A stretch of DNA of 40,219 nt from Methylobacterium frigidaeris (GTDB lineage: Bacteria > Pseudomonadota > Alphaproteobacteria > Rhizobiales > Beijerinckiaceae): assembly GCF_022179185.1 (NCBI RefSeq), contig NZ_BPQJ01000027.1, forward strand, positions 43,645 to 83,863, in the 5' to 3' direction. The notes under the pieces were generated by a model, which saw nothing but the letters and a program-made list of their open reading frames with translations, did no database searches and was not told the DNA's origin. How positions within the stretch are numbered: position 1 is the first letter of the stretch; every line of letters begins with the position of its first letter. Below are positions 25,878 through 36,415 of the stretch, piece after piece. A program made the position numbers and the translations under genes.

Positions 25878-27368
25878 ATGAGCGCAGACCGCGATCCCGT
25901 GCCCCTCAGCCGCGCCACGCTGGCCTCGCTCGGCCCGGGCGTACGGGTGCCCGCCTACGACGTGGCACGGGTGCGCGCCGGCATCGTCCATCTCGGGCTC
26001 GGCGGGTTCCACCGGGCGCACATGGCCCGCTACACCCACGACCTGATGGAGCACGACCCGGACGCCCTCGCCTGGGGCATCCTCGGCGTCGGGCTGATGC
26101 CGGGCGACCGGCGGATGATCGACGCGCTGGCGCCGCAGGACGCGCTCTACACCCTCGTCGAGCGCGAGGGCGCCGACGAGACCGTGACGGTGATCGGGTC
26201 GCTCGCCGGTGTCGCCTTCGCGGGCGAGACGAGTGCGGCTCTGCTCGACGCGATCGACGACCCGGCGATCCGCATCGTCAGCCTCACGGTGACCGAGAAC
26301 GGCTACTGCCTCGACCCGGCGACGAAGCGGCTCAACCCCGACCACCCGCTGATCCGCGCCGACCTCTCCGCGCCCGAGCGGCCGAGGAGCGCCATCGGCG
26401 TCATCGTCGAGGCCCTGCGGCGGCGGCGTGCCAGCGGCCATGCGCCCTTCACCCCGCTCACCTGCGACAACATCCAGCACAACGGCGACGTGCTGCGCGA
26501 CGCGGTCGTCACGCTCGCGCGCCTGCGCGACCCTTGCCTCGCCGACTGGATCGCGGCCGAGGTCGTCTTCCCCTCGACCATGGTCGACCGCATCACGCCG
26601 GTGACGGCGCCGGCGGACGTCGCGGCCTTGGCCGAGCGCCACGGTCTCTCCGACGCTTGGCCGGTCTTCAGCGAGACCTTCACCCAGTGGGTGATCGAGG
26701 ACCGCTTCCCCGCCGGCCGCCCGGCCTGGGAGCGGGTCGGCGCGCAGTTCGTCGCGGACGTCGCCCCTTACGAGTTCATGAAGCTCCGCCTCCTCAACGG
26801 CAGCCACCTCGCGGTCTCGGGGCTCGGCCGGCTCGCCGGCACCGTGACCATCGACGAATCGATGGCCGATCCGCGCATCGCCGCCGTCATGACCGCGCTC
26901 ATGGACCGGGAGACCGGCCCGACCGTGCCGCCGGTGCCGGGGATCGATCTCGCCGCGTACAAGCGCACCCTCGTCGCGCGCTTCGCCAACCCGGCGATCC
27001 GCGACACGGTGGAGCGGGTCAACACCGATGCGCCGCTCAACGTGCTGGTCGATCCGATCCGCGGCCGGCTGGAGCAGGGCGGCCGCGTGGAGTTCCTGGC
27101 GCTCGCGCTCGCCGCCTGGCTGCGCCGGGTGCGGGGCGAGGACGAGCGCGGCGGCGCGATCGAGGTGCGCCACCCGATGGCGGCGCTCCTGCGCGAGGCG
27201 GCGATCGCGGGCGGCCCCGATCCGCGCCCGCTGCTCGGCATCCGCCCGCTCTTCGGCGAGCTCGGCGACGACCCGCGCCTCGTGGAGCCGGTCGCGGAAT
27301 GGCTCGGGATGCTCTACGGCAAGGGCATCCAGGCGACGCTGGACGAGGCGGCGCGGCGGGCGGGGTGA
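25878..27368 (+). CDS. mtlK: Mannitol 2-dehydrogenase family polyol dehydrogenase
   Basis: This 496-residue NAD-dependent polyol dehydrogenase belongs to the long-chain mannitol dehydrogenase family. It has the N-terminal cofactor motif GLGGFHRAH (residues 40-48) and the catalytic set Lys302, Asn307 and His310 in MKLRLLNGSH, with VVFPSTMVDRITP upstream. The enzyme oxidises mannitol to fructose and usually D-arabinitol to D-xylulose. That matches the fructokinase and xylulokinase genes at 32463 and 33416, as in the smo/mtl operon of Rhodobacter sphaeroides. It lies 640 bases before the transporter, separated by decayed toxin-antitoxin genes. Symbol by family and context; the precise polyol is uncertain. 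Confidence 0.88.
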   Translation: MSADRDPVPLSRATLASLGPGVRVPAYDVARVRAGIVHLGLGGFHRAHMARYTHDLMEHDPDALAWGILGVGLMPGDRRMIDALAPQDALYTLVEREGADETVTVIGSLAGVAFAGETSAALLDAIDDPAIRIVSLTVTENGYCLDPATKRLNPDHPLIRADLSAPERPRSAIGVIVEALRRRRASGHAPFTPLTCDNIQHNGDVLRDAVVTLARLRDPCLADWIAAEVVFPSTMVDRITPVTAPADVAALAERHGLSDAWPVFSETFTQWVIEDRFPAGRPAWERVGAQFVADVAPYEFMKLRLLNGSHLAVSGLGRLAGTVTIDESMADPRIAAVMTALMDRETGPTVPPVPGIDLAAYKRTLVARFANPAIRDTVERVNTDAPLNVLVDPIRGRLEQGGRVEFLALALAAWLRRVRGEDERGGAIEVRHPMAALLREAAIAGGPDPRPLLGIRPLFGELGDDPRLVEPVAEWLGMLYGKGIQATLDEAARRAG

Positions 27369-27369
27369 C

Positions 27370-27666
27370 GGCCGGCGCCTTGGTCAGCTTCAACCCGAGG
27401 GCCTTGAGCACGGCCATCAGGGTCGTGAGCTGCGGGTTCCCCTCGTCGGACAGGTTCGGTACAGGGTCGCCCGCGACAGGCCGGTCTCCTTCGACCTGGG
27501 CCATGCCCTGCGCCTGGGCCATGCTCTGCGCCTGGGCGATGTCGCCGAGCGCGGCGGCGAGTAGTGCGGGGTCCCCTTCCTCGAGAACGGCTTCCAGGTA
27601 GAGCGCCACGCGCTCCGGTGTCTCGAGGTCGTCGACGATGTGCCACGGGACGGTCTCGAGAGGCAT
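27370..27666 (-). pseudogene. Addiction-module antidote protein with compensated frameshifts
   Basis: From ATG 27666 (AGGAG upstream) the frame gives DDLETPERVALYLEAVLEEG, then DPALLAAALGDIAQAQSMAQ, as in the HI1420-type antidote family. It then leaves phase. The expected helix KETGLSRATLYRT is present at 27453-27491 but in another frame, after which the first frame resumes with DEGNPQLTTLMAVLKALGLKL. So two nearby indels restore the frame but replace about 13 residues of the DNA-recognition helix. An 18-base duplication (27498-27515, 27516-27533) lies just before. The normal stop is also lost, and the frame runs into the antisense of mtlK. It is probably non-functional as a DNA binder. Confidence 0.7.
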
Positions 27667-27670
27667 GTCG

Positions 27671-27718
27671 TCACTCCTGCCTGGCGAGATGCTTCGCGGC
27701 GAGGATATCCTTCCCCGA
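27671..27718 (-). pseudogene. C-terminal remnant of the partner toxin
   Basis: Just upstream of the antidote start, a 15-codon stretch reads GKDILAAKHLARQE and stops four bases before the antidote ATG. In intact HI1419/HI1420-type pairs the toxin precedes the antidote and ends with a similar K-x-x-D-I-x-x-A-K-x-L-A pattern. The frame is closed immediately upstream. This fits a toxin deleted except for its tail; the match is short and could be coincidental. Confidence 0.35.
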
Positions 27719-27745
27719 TCATACTCGTCGACATGTCATGGCGAG

Positions 27746-27787
27746 GCGCGTTCCCCTCTCCCACACAGGAGAGGGGATCCCGCGCAA
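27746..27787. repeat. Dispersed intergenic palindrome, copy 2
   Basis: CCCCTCTCC and GGAGAGGGG face each other around a CACACA centre, followed by ATCCCGCGC. Copy 3 at 29366-29405 differs at only a few positions. It lies in the 640-base gap between mtlK and the transporter genes. The rest of that gap (27788-28010) holds no gene I can support and presumably the transporter promoter. Confidence 0.65.
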
Positions 27788-28010
27788 CCTTGTTGAAGTG
27801 ACTCACACAAACACGACCAAGTCTTTCGACGCTCCGTCAGCCGAAGCCCCCAAGATACCTGACCCGTCGATCGCAAACCCCGCGGACGACGATGCCGCAG
27901 CGGCGCGGCCACCCACCCTCCCCGCTTGACGTCATCCCGCCGGACCCGCACCAATTGCGCACAAGGCCGCCACCACCCGCAGGGAGAGTGGCGCCACGGG
28001 AGGATACGAC

Positions 28011-29321
28011 GTGAGACGGACGCACACCCTGCTGCTCGCCGCTTCCCTGCTCGCCGGCACGCCGGCGCTCGCCGACTCGACCCTGACCATCGCCACCGTC
28101 AACAACGGCGACATGGTGGTGATGCAGAAGCTGTCCTCGGCCTTCGAGACGGCGCATCCGGACATCAAGCTGCGCTGGGTCGTGCTGGAGGAGAACGTGC
28201 TGCGCCAGCGCGTCACCACCGACATCGCCACCAAAGCCGGCCAGTTCGACGTCCTGACCATCGGCAATTACGAGGTGCCGATCTGGGCGCGTCAGAACTG
28301 GCTCGAGCCGATGGACGGCCTGCCGGCGGATTACGACGCGGGCGACATCCTCAAGACCGTCCGCGACGGCGTGAGCCGGGATGGCAAGCTCTACGCGCTG
28401 CCGTTCTACGGCGAGAGCGCGATGACCTATTACCGCAAGGACCTGTTCGACAAGGCCGGCCTGACCATGCCGGAGGCGCCGACCTATGAGGAGATCAAGG
28501 GCTTCGCCGCCAAGCTCACCGACAAGGCCAGCCAGACCTACGGCCTCTGCCTGCGCGGCAAGCCGGGCTGGGGCGAGAACATGGCCTACGTCACGACCCT
28601 GGTCGACACCTTCGGCGGCCAGTGGTTCGGCGAGGGCTGGAAGACCACGATCGACACGCCGGAATGGAAGAAGGCGCTGACCTTCTACACCGACGTACTC
28701 AAGAATTACGGCCCACCTGGCGCAACCTCGAACGGCTTCAACGAGAACCTGGCTTTGTTCGCCAGCGGGCGCTGCGCGATGTGGATCGATTCGACCGTCG
28801 CCGCCGGCCTGCTCTACGATCCGAAGCAGTCACAGGTCGCCGACAAGGTCGCCTTCGCGCCGATGCCGGTCGGCGACTTCAAGGGCGGGCCGACCTGGCT
28901 GTGGAGCTGGAACCTCGGCATCCCGGCCTCGTCGAAGCAGAAGGACGCCGCCAAGACCTTCGTCGCCTGGGCGACCAGCAAGGCATACATCGAGAGGGTG
29001 GCGCGGGAGAACGGCTGGGTCGCGGTGCCGCCGGGCACGCGGGAATCGACCTACAAGTCGCCGGACTACCAGAAGGCCGCCCCCTTCGCGGGCTTCGTCC
29101 TGAAGGCGATCGACAGCGCCAACCCGAACGGCCAGACCAAGAACCCGCGGCCCTATACGGGGGCGCAGTTCGTGGCGATCCCCGAGTTCCAGGGCATCGG
29201 CACCCAGGTCGGCCAGACCGTGGCGGCGACGCTGACCGGCCAGCAGACGATCGACGCGGCGCTGAAGGCCGCCCAGTCGGCCACCGAGCGGACGATGCGC
29301 CAGGCCGGCTATCCGAAGTAG
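28011..29321 (+). CDS. Polyol ABC transporter substrate-binding protein (SmoE/MtlE-like)
   Basis: This 436-residue periplasmic binding protein belongs to the family 1 sugar group. It starts at GTG 28011 with GGAGGA close upstream. A signal peptide (MRRTHTLLLAASLLAGTPALA, cleavage before DST) is followed by LTIATVNNGDMVVMQKLSS, ALPFYGESAMTYYRKDLFDKAG and MWIDSTVAAG, all typical of sorbitol/mannitol-binding SmoE proteins. It is the first gene of the transporter operon. The downstream dehydrogenase and kinase set supports polyols (mannitol, sorbitol, arabinitol) as ligands. Confidence 0.9.
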   Translation: MRRTHTLLLAASLLAGTPALADSTLTIATVNNGDMVVMQKLSSAFETAHPDIKLRWVVLEENVLRQRVTTDIATKAGQFDVLTIGNYEVPIWARQNWLEPMDGLPADYDAGDILKTVRDGVSRDGKLYALPFYGESAMTYYRKDLFDKAGLTMPEAPTYEEIKGFAAKLTDKASQTYGLCLRGKPGWGENMAYVTTLVDTFGGQWFGEGWKTTIDTPEWKKALTFYTDVLKNYGPPGATSNGFNENLALFASGRCAMWIDSTVAAGLLYDPKQSQVADKVAFAPMPVGDFKGGPTWLWSWNLGIPASSKQKDAAKTFVAWATSKAYIERVARENGWVAVPPGTRESTYKSPDYQKAAPFAGFVLKAIDSANPNGQTKNPRPYTGAQFVAIPEFQGIGTQVGQTVAATLTGQQTIDAALKAAQSATERTMRQAGYPK

Positions 29322-29365
29322 TAGAACTGAGCCTCGGCCCGCAATACTGCACCGGGACAAGAAGG

Positions 29366-29405
29366 GCGCGTCCCCCTCTCCCGTGTGGGAGAGGGGATCC
29401 CGCGA
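29366..29405. repeat. Dispersed intergenic palindrome, copy 3
   Basis: CCCCCTCTCCC and GGGAGAGGGG form an almost perfect stem around GTGT, followed by ATCCCGCG, in the 189-base gap between the binding-protein and first permease genes. Placement inside the operon suggests it may attenuate or protect mRNA, giving excess binding protein, as intercistronic REP elements do in other transport operons. That role is inferred. Confidence 0.65.
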
Positions 29406-29510
29406 CTTATACGGATCTCAAGGCGGCCCTGCACCGTCCGGGACTGCCGCGACCACCACAAGGGCCGCCAGCGGCCCCGACCCGAGGCCCGCGCGACGAG
29501 GCGACGCCGG

Positions 29511-30389
29511 ATGTCCACCCCCACCAAGGGCCGCCGCTTCAACGGCCTGCCGCTCATCGGCCCCTCGGTCACCGTCCTGCTGATCTGGATGATCGTGCCG
29601 CTGGTGATGACCGTGTGGTTCTCGCTCCAGCGCTACAACCTGCTCGACCCGACGGTGACGGGCTTCGCCGGCATCGACAATTACGAGTTCCTGGTCACCG
29701 ACCCGGATTTCTGGGCCTCGCTCACCAACACCCTGCTCCTCGTCGGCTCGGTGCTGGTCATCACGGTGGTCGGCGGCACGCTGCTGGCGGTCCTGTTCGA
29801 CCAACCCTTCCCGGGCCGCAACCTCGCCCGGCTGTTCGCGATCGCGCCGTTCTTCGTCATGCCAACGGTGGCGGCGCTGATCTGGAAGAACCTGATGATG
29901 CACCCGATCTACGGCGTCTTCGGCGCCGTGGCTCGCGCCTTCGGCCTGCCGGCGGTCGACTGGTTCGCCGATCATCCCCTCCTGTCGGTGATCCTGATCG
30001 TCTCCTGGGAGTGGCTGCCCTTCGCGCTGCTGATCCTGCTCACCGCCGTGCAATCACTCGACCGCGAGCAGCTGGAGGCCGCCCGCATGGACGGGGCGGG
30101 GGCCGTGGCGCAGTTCGTCTACATCGTGCTGCCGCACCTCTCCCGCGCGATCAGCGTGGTGGTGATGATCGAGACGATCTTCCTCCTCACCGTCTTCGCC
30201 GAGATCTACGTGACGACGGCAGGGGGCCCCGGCAACGCCACCACCAACCTCGCCTTCCTGATCTACGCCCGCGCGCTCCTGCAATACGATGTCGGCGGCG
30301 CCTCGGCCGGCGGCGTGGTGGCGATCGTGCTCGCCAACATCGTGGCGTTCTTCCTCGTGCGCACCATCGCGCGCCGGCTGGAGGTGTAG
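29511..30389 (+). CDS. Polyol ABC transporter permease (SmoF/MtlF-like)
   Basis: This 292-residue inner-membrane permease of the MalF/UgpA type has six hydrophobic segments. The first is LIGPSVTVLLIWMIVPLVMTVWFSL, residues 14-38. The EAA loop EAARMDGAGAVAQFVYIVLP docks the ATPase. ATG 29511 is chosen because the first membrane helix follows directly; the open frame upstream runs through the palindrome. The next permease starts one base after its stop. Confidence 0.9.
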   Translation: MSTPTKGRRFNGLPLIGPSVTVLLIWMIVPLVMTVWFSLQRYNLLDPTVTGFAGIDNYEFLVTDPDFWASLTNTLLLVGSVLVITVVGGTLLAVLFDQPFPGRNLARLFAIAPFFVMPTVAALIWKNLMMHPIYGVFGAVARAFGLPAVDWFADHPLLSVILIVSWEWLPFALLILLTAVQSLDREQLEAARMDGAGAVAQFVYIVLPHLSRAISVVVMIETIFLLTVFAEIYVTTAGGPGNATTNLAFLIYARALLQYDVGGASAGGVVAIVLANIVAFFLVRTIARRLEV

Positions 30390-30390
30390 G

Positions 30391-31209
30391 ATGGTCAAGC
30401 AGAGCCTCCCGAAGCGCATCGGCATCGCGGTGCTGGGCTGGGGGGCGGCCTTCGTGCTGTTCTTCCCGCTTCTCTGGATGCTGCTCACCAGCCTCAAGAG
30501 CGAGCCGGAGGCGGTGACCCCGTCGCTGACCTTCACACCGACGCTGCAGAGCTACGGCGACGTGCTGGCCCGGGCCGACTACCTCGCCTTCGCGCTCAAC
30601 TCGGTGGTGATCTCGATCGGCGGCACGGTGCTGGCCCTGGCCCTGGCAATCCCCGCCGCCTACGTCATGGCCTTCCACCCGACGAAGCGCACCCGCTCGA
30701 CGCTGCTGTGGATGCTCTCGACCAAGATGCTGCCCTCGGTCGGCGTCCTGGTGCCGATCTATCTCCTGTTCCGCACCCTCGGTCTCCTCGACACCTGGAT
30801 CGGCCTCACCATCGTCTACACGCTGATGAACCTGCCGATCGTCGTCTGGATGCTGTTCACCTTCTTCAAGGAGGTGCCGCACGACATCCTGGAGGCCGGG
30901 CGGATGGACGGGGCGCGCACGGCAGCGGAAGTCTGGCACCTGCTCTTGCCGCTGACCCTGCCGGGCGTCGCCTCGACGGGCCTGCTCTCGCTGATCCTGT
31001 GCTGGAACGAGGCGTTCTGGAGCCTCAACCTCACCTCCTCGGCGGCGGCCCCGCTCACCGCCTTCATCGCCTCCTTCTCGAGCCCGCAGGGGCTGTTCTT
31101 CGCCAAGCTGTCCGCCGCCTCGACGGTGGCGGTGGCGCCCATCCTGGTCTTCGGCTGGCTGTCGCAGCGCCAGCTGGTGCGCGGCCTCACCTTCGGCGCC
31201 GTCAAGTAG
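30391..31209 (+). CDS. Polyol ABC transporter permease (SmoG/MtlG-like)
   Basis: This 272-residue MalG-type permease has the conserved EAA loop EAGRMDGARTAAEVWHLLLP. N-terminal membrane helix IGIAVLGWGAAFVLFFPLLWMLLTSLKS spans residues 8-35. SWFNLTSS-like variation SLNLTSSAAAPLTAF is in the C-terminal half. ATG 30391 follows GGAGGTGTAG, one base after the SmoF stop, so translation is coupled. It forms the pore with the other permease. Confidence 0.9.
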   Translation: MVKQSLPKRIGIAVLGWGAAFVLFFPLLWMLLTSLKSEPEAVTPSLTFTPTLQSYGDVLARADYLAFALNSVVISIGGTVLALALAIPAAYVMAFHPTKRTRSTLLWMLSTKMLPSVGVLVPIYLLFRTLGLLDTWIGLTIVYTLMNLPIVVWMLFTFFKEVPHDILEAGRMDGARTAAEVWHLLLPLTLPGVASTGLLSLILCWNEAFWSLNLTSSAAAPLTAFIASFSSPQGLFFAKLSAASTVAVAPILVFGWLSQRQLVRGLTFGAVK

Positions 31210-31219
31210 GAGCATCGCC

Positions 31220-32323
31220 ATGGCCACCCTCCGTCTGCGCTCCTTGCGCAAGAGCTACGGCGCCACCGAGATCATCAAGGGCGTCGATCTCGACATCGCC
31301 GACCGCGAATTCGCGGTCTTCGTCGGCCCCTCGGGCTGCGGGAAGTCGACGCTGCTGCGGATGATCGCGGGCCTCGAAGACATCACCGACGGCGACCTCT
31401 TCATCGACGGCCACCGCGTCAACGAGGTCGGCCCGGCCGATCGCGGGCTCGCCATGGTGTTCCAATCCTACGCGCTCTATCCGCACATGAGCGTGCGCGA
31501 CAACATGGCCTTCGCCCTCAAGCTTGCCGGCGCCTCGAAGGCGGAGCGCGCCGCCAAGGTGGCGGAAGCCTCGCGCATCCTCCAGCTCGACGCCTATCTG
31601 GATCGCAAGCCGAAGGACCTCTCCGGCGGCCAGCGCCAGCGCGTCGCCATCGGGCGGGCCATCGTGCGGCACCCGAAGATCTTCCTGTTCGACGAGCCGC
31701 TCTCGAACCTCGACGCGGCCCTGCGCGGCCAGATGCGCATCGAGCTCGCGCGCCTGCACCGCGACCTCAACGCCACGATGATCTACGTCACTCACGACCA
31801 GGTCGAGGCGATGACGATGGCCGACAAGATCGTGGTGCTGCAGGCCGGGCGGGTCGAGCAGGTCGGCTCGCCGCTCGAACTCTATCACCACCCGGCGAAC
31901 CTCTTCGTCGCCGGCTTCATCGGCAGCCCGCGGATGAACCTGCTGCCGGCGCGCGTCACGTCGGCCGATCCGGCCGGCGTGCGGGTGACGCTGCCGGGCA
32001 GCGGCGAGGTGGTGGTGCCGGTGGACAGCGCACGCGCAGCCCCGGGCGCCACCGTGACGCTGGGCATCCGCCCGGAGGCGCTGAAGCCCGGGGCGGACGG
32101 GGCGCTCGCCGGCGGGGTCAGCCACGTCGAGCGGCTCGGCGGCCTGACGCTCGCCCACGTCGCGGTCGCGGACGGCGCCGCGGTGGTGGCGCAGATCGAG
32201 GGCAGCGCCCCGGTCCGGACCGGCGAGACGATCCGCCTGACGATCGATCCGGCGGCGACGCATCTGTTCGACGGCGAGGGCCGGGCGCTGCCGCATCGGG
32301 CGCGGCACCCGCTGGCAGCGTGA
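31220..32323 (+). CDS. Polyol ABC transporter ATP-binding protein (SmoK/MtlK/UgpC type)
   Basis: This 367-residue ATPase of the MalK/UgpC class has Walker A GPSGCGKST, a signature written LSGGQRQRVAIGRA, Walker B IFLFDEPLSNLDA and the switch histidine in VTHDQ. The C-terminal TOBE regulatory domain runs from about residue 240 (LPARVTSADPAGVRV onward) and includes LGIRPEALKPG. It energises the SmoEFG-like complex. It starts 10 bases after the second permease, preceded by AGGAGC. Confidence 0.93.
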   Translation: MATLRLRSLRKSYGATEIIKGVDLDIADREFAVFVGPSGCGKSTLLRMIAGLEDITDGDLFIDGHRVNEVGPADRGLAMVFQSYALYPHMSVRDNMAFALKLAGASKAERAAKVAEASRILQLDAYLDRKPKDLSGGQRQRVAIGRAIVRHPKIFLFDEPLSNLDAALRGQMRIELARLHRDLNATMIYVTHDQVEAMTMADKIVVLQAGRVEQVGSPLELYHHPANLFVAGFIGSPRMNLLPARVTSADPAGVRVTLPGSGEVVVPVDSARAAPGATVTLGIRPEALKPGADGALAGGVSHVERLGGLTLAHVAVADGAAVVAQIEGSAPVRTGETIRLTIDPAATHLFDGEGRALPHRARHPLAA

Positions 32324-32325
32324 GG

Positions 32326-32411
32326 AATGTCGCGACATTTTTCTCTGTGAAGCGCAGGGCTCTCCTCTCCCCAAGGAATGCCGGGCAAGCCCGGGATCTG
32401 TCGGGGAGAGG
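32326..32411. repeat. Perfect palindrome and branched hairpin between transporter ATPase and kinase genes
   Basis: AATGTCGCGACATT at 32326-32339 is a perfect 14-base palindrome followed by TTTTCT, resembling either an operator or a small terminator. Then CCTCTCCCC (32364-32372) pairs perfectly with GGGGAGAGG (32403-32411), enclosing CCGGGC-AA-GCCCGG (32381-32394). The structures lie in the 139-base gap before the fructokinase and could lower expression of the kinases relative to the transporter. Confidence 0.55.
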
Positions 32412-32462
32412 TGATGCGCACTATCGACAGCTCGAACCCGTCGGTCGCCCGAGGAGAACCCC

Positions 32463-33415
32463 ATGATCCTGGTCTGCGGCGAAGCCCTGATCGACCTGTT
32501 CGTGGAGGCCGGACGCCCGAGCCCCGAGCGTGGCGGCCTGCCGGCGCTGGCGGTGGCGGGGGGCTCGCCGTTCAACCTGGCGATCGGCCTCAGCCGGCTC
32601 GGGGCGGGGAGCGCCTTCCTCGGCGGCCTGTCCTCCGATGCCTTCGGACGGATGCTGGCCGACCGGCTGGCGGCGGAGGGCGTCGACCTCGCCTTCGCGA
32701 AAGAGAGCGCCCGGCCGACGCCGCTCGCCATCGTCTCGACCGGGCCCGGCGGCCACCCCGCCTACACCTTCCACGCCGAAGCGTGCGCTCACGCCGACCT
32801 CGCTGCCGCCGACCTGCCGGCGGCTTTGCCCGATACCGTGCGGGCGATCGCCATGGGCTCGTTCTCGCTGGTGGCGGAACCGGTCGGCACGGCCTACGCG
32901 GCGCTCGCCGCCCGCGAGGCGCGGCGGCGGGTGATCAGCCTCGATCCCAACCTGCGCCTCGGCCTGATCCCCGACCTGGATCATTGGCACGCGCGGTTCG
33001 GCGACCTCGTTCGTTGCGCCGACATCATCAAGCTCTCGGACGAGGATCTGCGCGCCGCCTACGGGGCGCAAGCCCACGAGGGCGCGATCGCGCAGGGCTG
33101 GCTCGAAGCGGGGGTGGGCCTCGTCGTCGTCACGGCAGGTCCCGACGGGGCACGAGCCTATCACGGCGGTGGAACGCTCATCGTTCCGGGACGCAAGGTC
33201 GCGGTGATCGACACGGTGGGCGCCGGCGACACCTTCCACGCCGCGCTGCTCGCGCGCCTCGATCGCGACGGTCGTCTCTCGCGCGACGCGCTCCTCGGCC
33301 TCGACGCCGACGTTCTCCGGGATATCCTGTCCGAGGCGGTGGCGGCCGCGAGCCTCACCTGCACCCGCCTCGGCGCCGACCTGCCGACCCGCGACGACCT
33401 GCTGTCGGTGCTCTG

Positions 33416-33416
<1 letters not shown>
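32463..33416 (+). CDS. PfkB-family fructokinase
   Basis: This 317-residue ribokinase-type sugar kinase has the N-terminal motif AVAGGSPFNLAIGLSRLG and the C-terminal active-site motif DTVGAGDTF at residues 250-258, with Asp256 as catalytic base. The start LVCGEALIDLF is typical of fructokinases. It would phosphorylate fructose formed by the mannitol-type dehydrogenase to fructose 6-phosphate. The equivalent gene is mtlZ/frk in the Rhodobacter polyol operon. It overlaps the xylulokinase start by one base (TGATG). AGGAG lies eight bases before the ATG. Confidence 0.9.
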
Positions 33417-34870
<1,454 letters not shown>

Positions 34871-34901
34871 AAGCCCCGAACGCCCACGGTGCGGTCGGCC
34901 T

Positions 34902-34933
34902 CGCGCCGTCGAGCGCGTCGGCTCGACGGCGCG
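34902..34933. terminator. Bidirectional hairpin between xylB and the MFS gene
   Basis: CGCGCCGTCGAGC (34902-34914) and GCTCGACGGCGCG (34921-34933) form a perfect 13-base-pair stem with a six-base loop, in the gap between the convergent genes. The T tract is weak, but the position and stability fit a shared transcription terminator. Confidence 0.65.
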
Positions 34934-34940
34934 GTTGTCC

Positions 34941-36269
34941 TCACTCTGCCGGTGCAGCCTTCTTGGCCACTGCACTCTCCAGGTCCCGGCTGACCTTCAG
35001 GGTCATCGCGACGATGCCGCCCGCCAGGGTGACGGCGCCGAGAACCAGCAGCCCGGCCGTGAAGGTGCCCGTCAGGTCCTTGAGGTAGCCCATGACGTAG
35101 GGCCCCGCGAAGCCGGACAGGTTGCCGATCGAGTTGATCGCCGCGATCCCGGCGGCGGCCGAGCTGCCCGTCAGGAAGGCGCTCGGGATCGGCCATAGCA
35201 GCGGCGGCGTCGCCGAGACGCCGATCTGGCTCAGGCACAGCAGCCCGAGCACCAGGACCGGGCTCGAGACCAGCCCCGCCCCCGCGACGCCCACCGCCGC
35301 GATGATCATCGCGAAGCACACGTGCTCCCGGCGCTTGAGCGTGCGGTCGGAGCTGCGGCCGAGGAGCACCATCCCGACCGCGCCGAACACGAAGGGCAGC
35401 GCGGAGAGCAGGCCGGTCTGGAAGTTGCTGACGCCGAAGCCCTTGACGATGGTCGGCAGGAAGAACGCCACGCCGTAGCTCGCCGCGTTCAGGCAGAAAT
35501 ACACGAACGAGCAGGCCAGCACCCGCGGGTCGGAGAGCGCCTTGCCGATGCTCATGTGCTCGACGGCGACCTTCTGCTTGCGCTCGTTCTCCAGCCGCGC
35601 CTCGAGCCAGGTCTTCTCGTCGTCCCGCAGCCAAGTTGCCAGGCTCGGCCGGTCGGTGAGGTAGACGACGACGACGACCGACATCGCGATCGACGGCAGG
35701 GCCTCAAGGATGAACAACCACTGCCAACCGTCGAGGCCGCCGCCGGTGATGTTCAGCAGGGCGCCCGAGACCGGCGCACCGACGATCGAGGAGAACGGGA
35801 TCGCCAGCATGAACATCGCCACGACGCGGGCGCGATAGACCGAGGGGAACCAGAGCGTGAGATAGAAGATGATGCCCGGGAAGAAGCCCGCTTCGGCGAT
35901 GCCGAGCAGGAAGCGCAGGATGTAGAACACCCACTCGTTCGAGATTCCGGTTGCCCGTGAGATGGGAGCGATGAAGGCGAACAGGGCCGAGATCAGGCCC
36001 CAGCTGAACATGATGCGGGCGATCCAGAGCCGGGCGCCGAACTTGTCGAGCGCGAGGTTCGACGGCACCTCGAGCAGGAAGTAGGCGATGAAGAACAGCC
36101 CGGCGCCGAACCCGTAAGCGGCTTCCGACAGCCCGAGGGCGGCGTTCATCTGCAGCTTGGCGAAGCCGACATTGACCCGGTCGAGGTAGGCGACGAAGTA
36201 GCAAACGACCAGAAACGGCATCAGCCGCCACATGACCTTGCGGATAGTCCTGGTTTCGATTTCTTCCAC
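34941..36269 (-). CDS. MFS transporter, anion:cation symporter (phthalate/tartrate permease-like)
   Basis: This 442-residue major facilitator has 12 predicted membrane segments. The N-terminus IRKVMWRLMPFLVVCYFVAYLDRVNVGFAK, residues 9-38, is diagnostic of the ACS family (YLDRxNxGFA). It also has GIAEAGFFPGIIFYLTLWFP and the central cytoplasmic loop around LEARLENERKQK. Substrates in this family are carboxylates such as phthalate, tartrate, hexuronates or allantoate. ATG 36269 is good and gives the family N-terminus directly. It is convergent to xylB. No catabolic partner is adjacent, so the substrate is open. Confidence 0.92.
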   Translation of the reverse strand: MEEIETRTIRKVMWRLMPFLVVCYFVAYLDRVNVGFAKLQMNAALGLSEAAYGFGAGLFFIAYFLLEVPSNLALDKFGARLWIARIMFSWGLISALFAFIAPISRATGISNEWVFYILRFLLGIAEAGFFPGIIFYLTLWFPSVYRARVVAMFMLAIPFSSIVGAPVSGALLNITGGGLDGWQWLFILEALPSIAMSVVVVVYLTDRPSLATWLRDDEKTWLEARLENERKQKVAVEHMSIGKALSDPRVLACSFVYFCLNAASYGVAFFLPTIVKGFGVSNFQTGLLSALPFVFGAVGMVLLGRSSDRTLKRREHVCFAMIIAAVGVAGAGLVSSPVLVLGLLCLSQIGVSATPPLLWPIPSAFLTGSSAAAGIAAINSIGNLSGFAGPYVMGYLKDLTGTFTAGLLVLGAVTLAGGIVAMTLKVSRDLESAVAKKAAPAE

Positions 36270-36415
36270 GGTGAGTTTCCTGCCCTGAGGGTATTTCTGT
36301 GCAGAGCCGCAGCTCGCGGCGCTCTCTAGCAGAGACAGGGGCGATGAGGGGAGTCCGAAGCCGGACCGATCGGCGGGGAGATGGTGCGACGGGCAGAGCC
36401 GCCTGTTGCCCCGGC

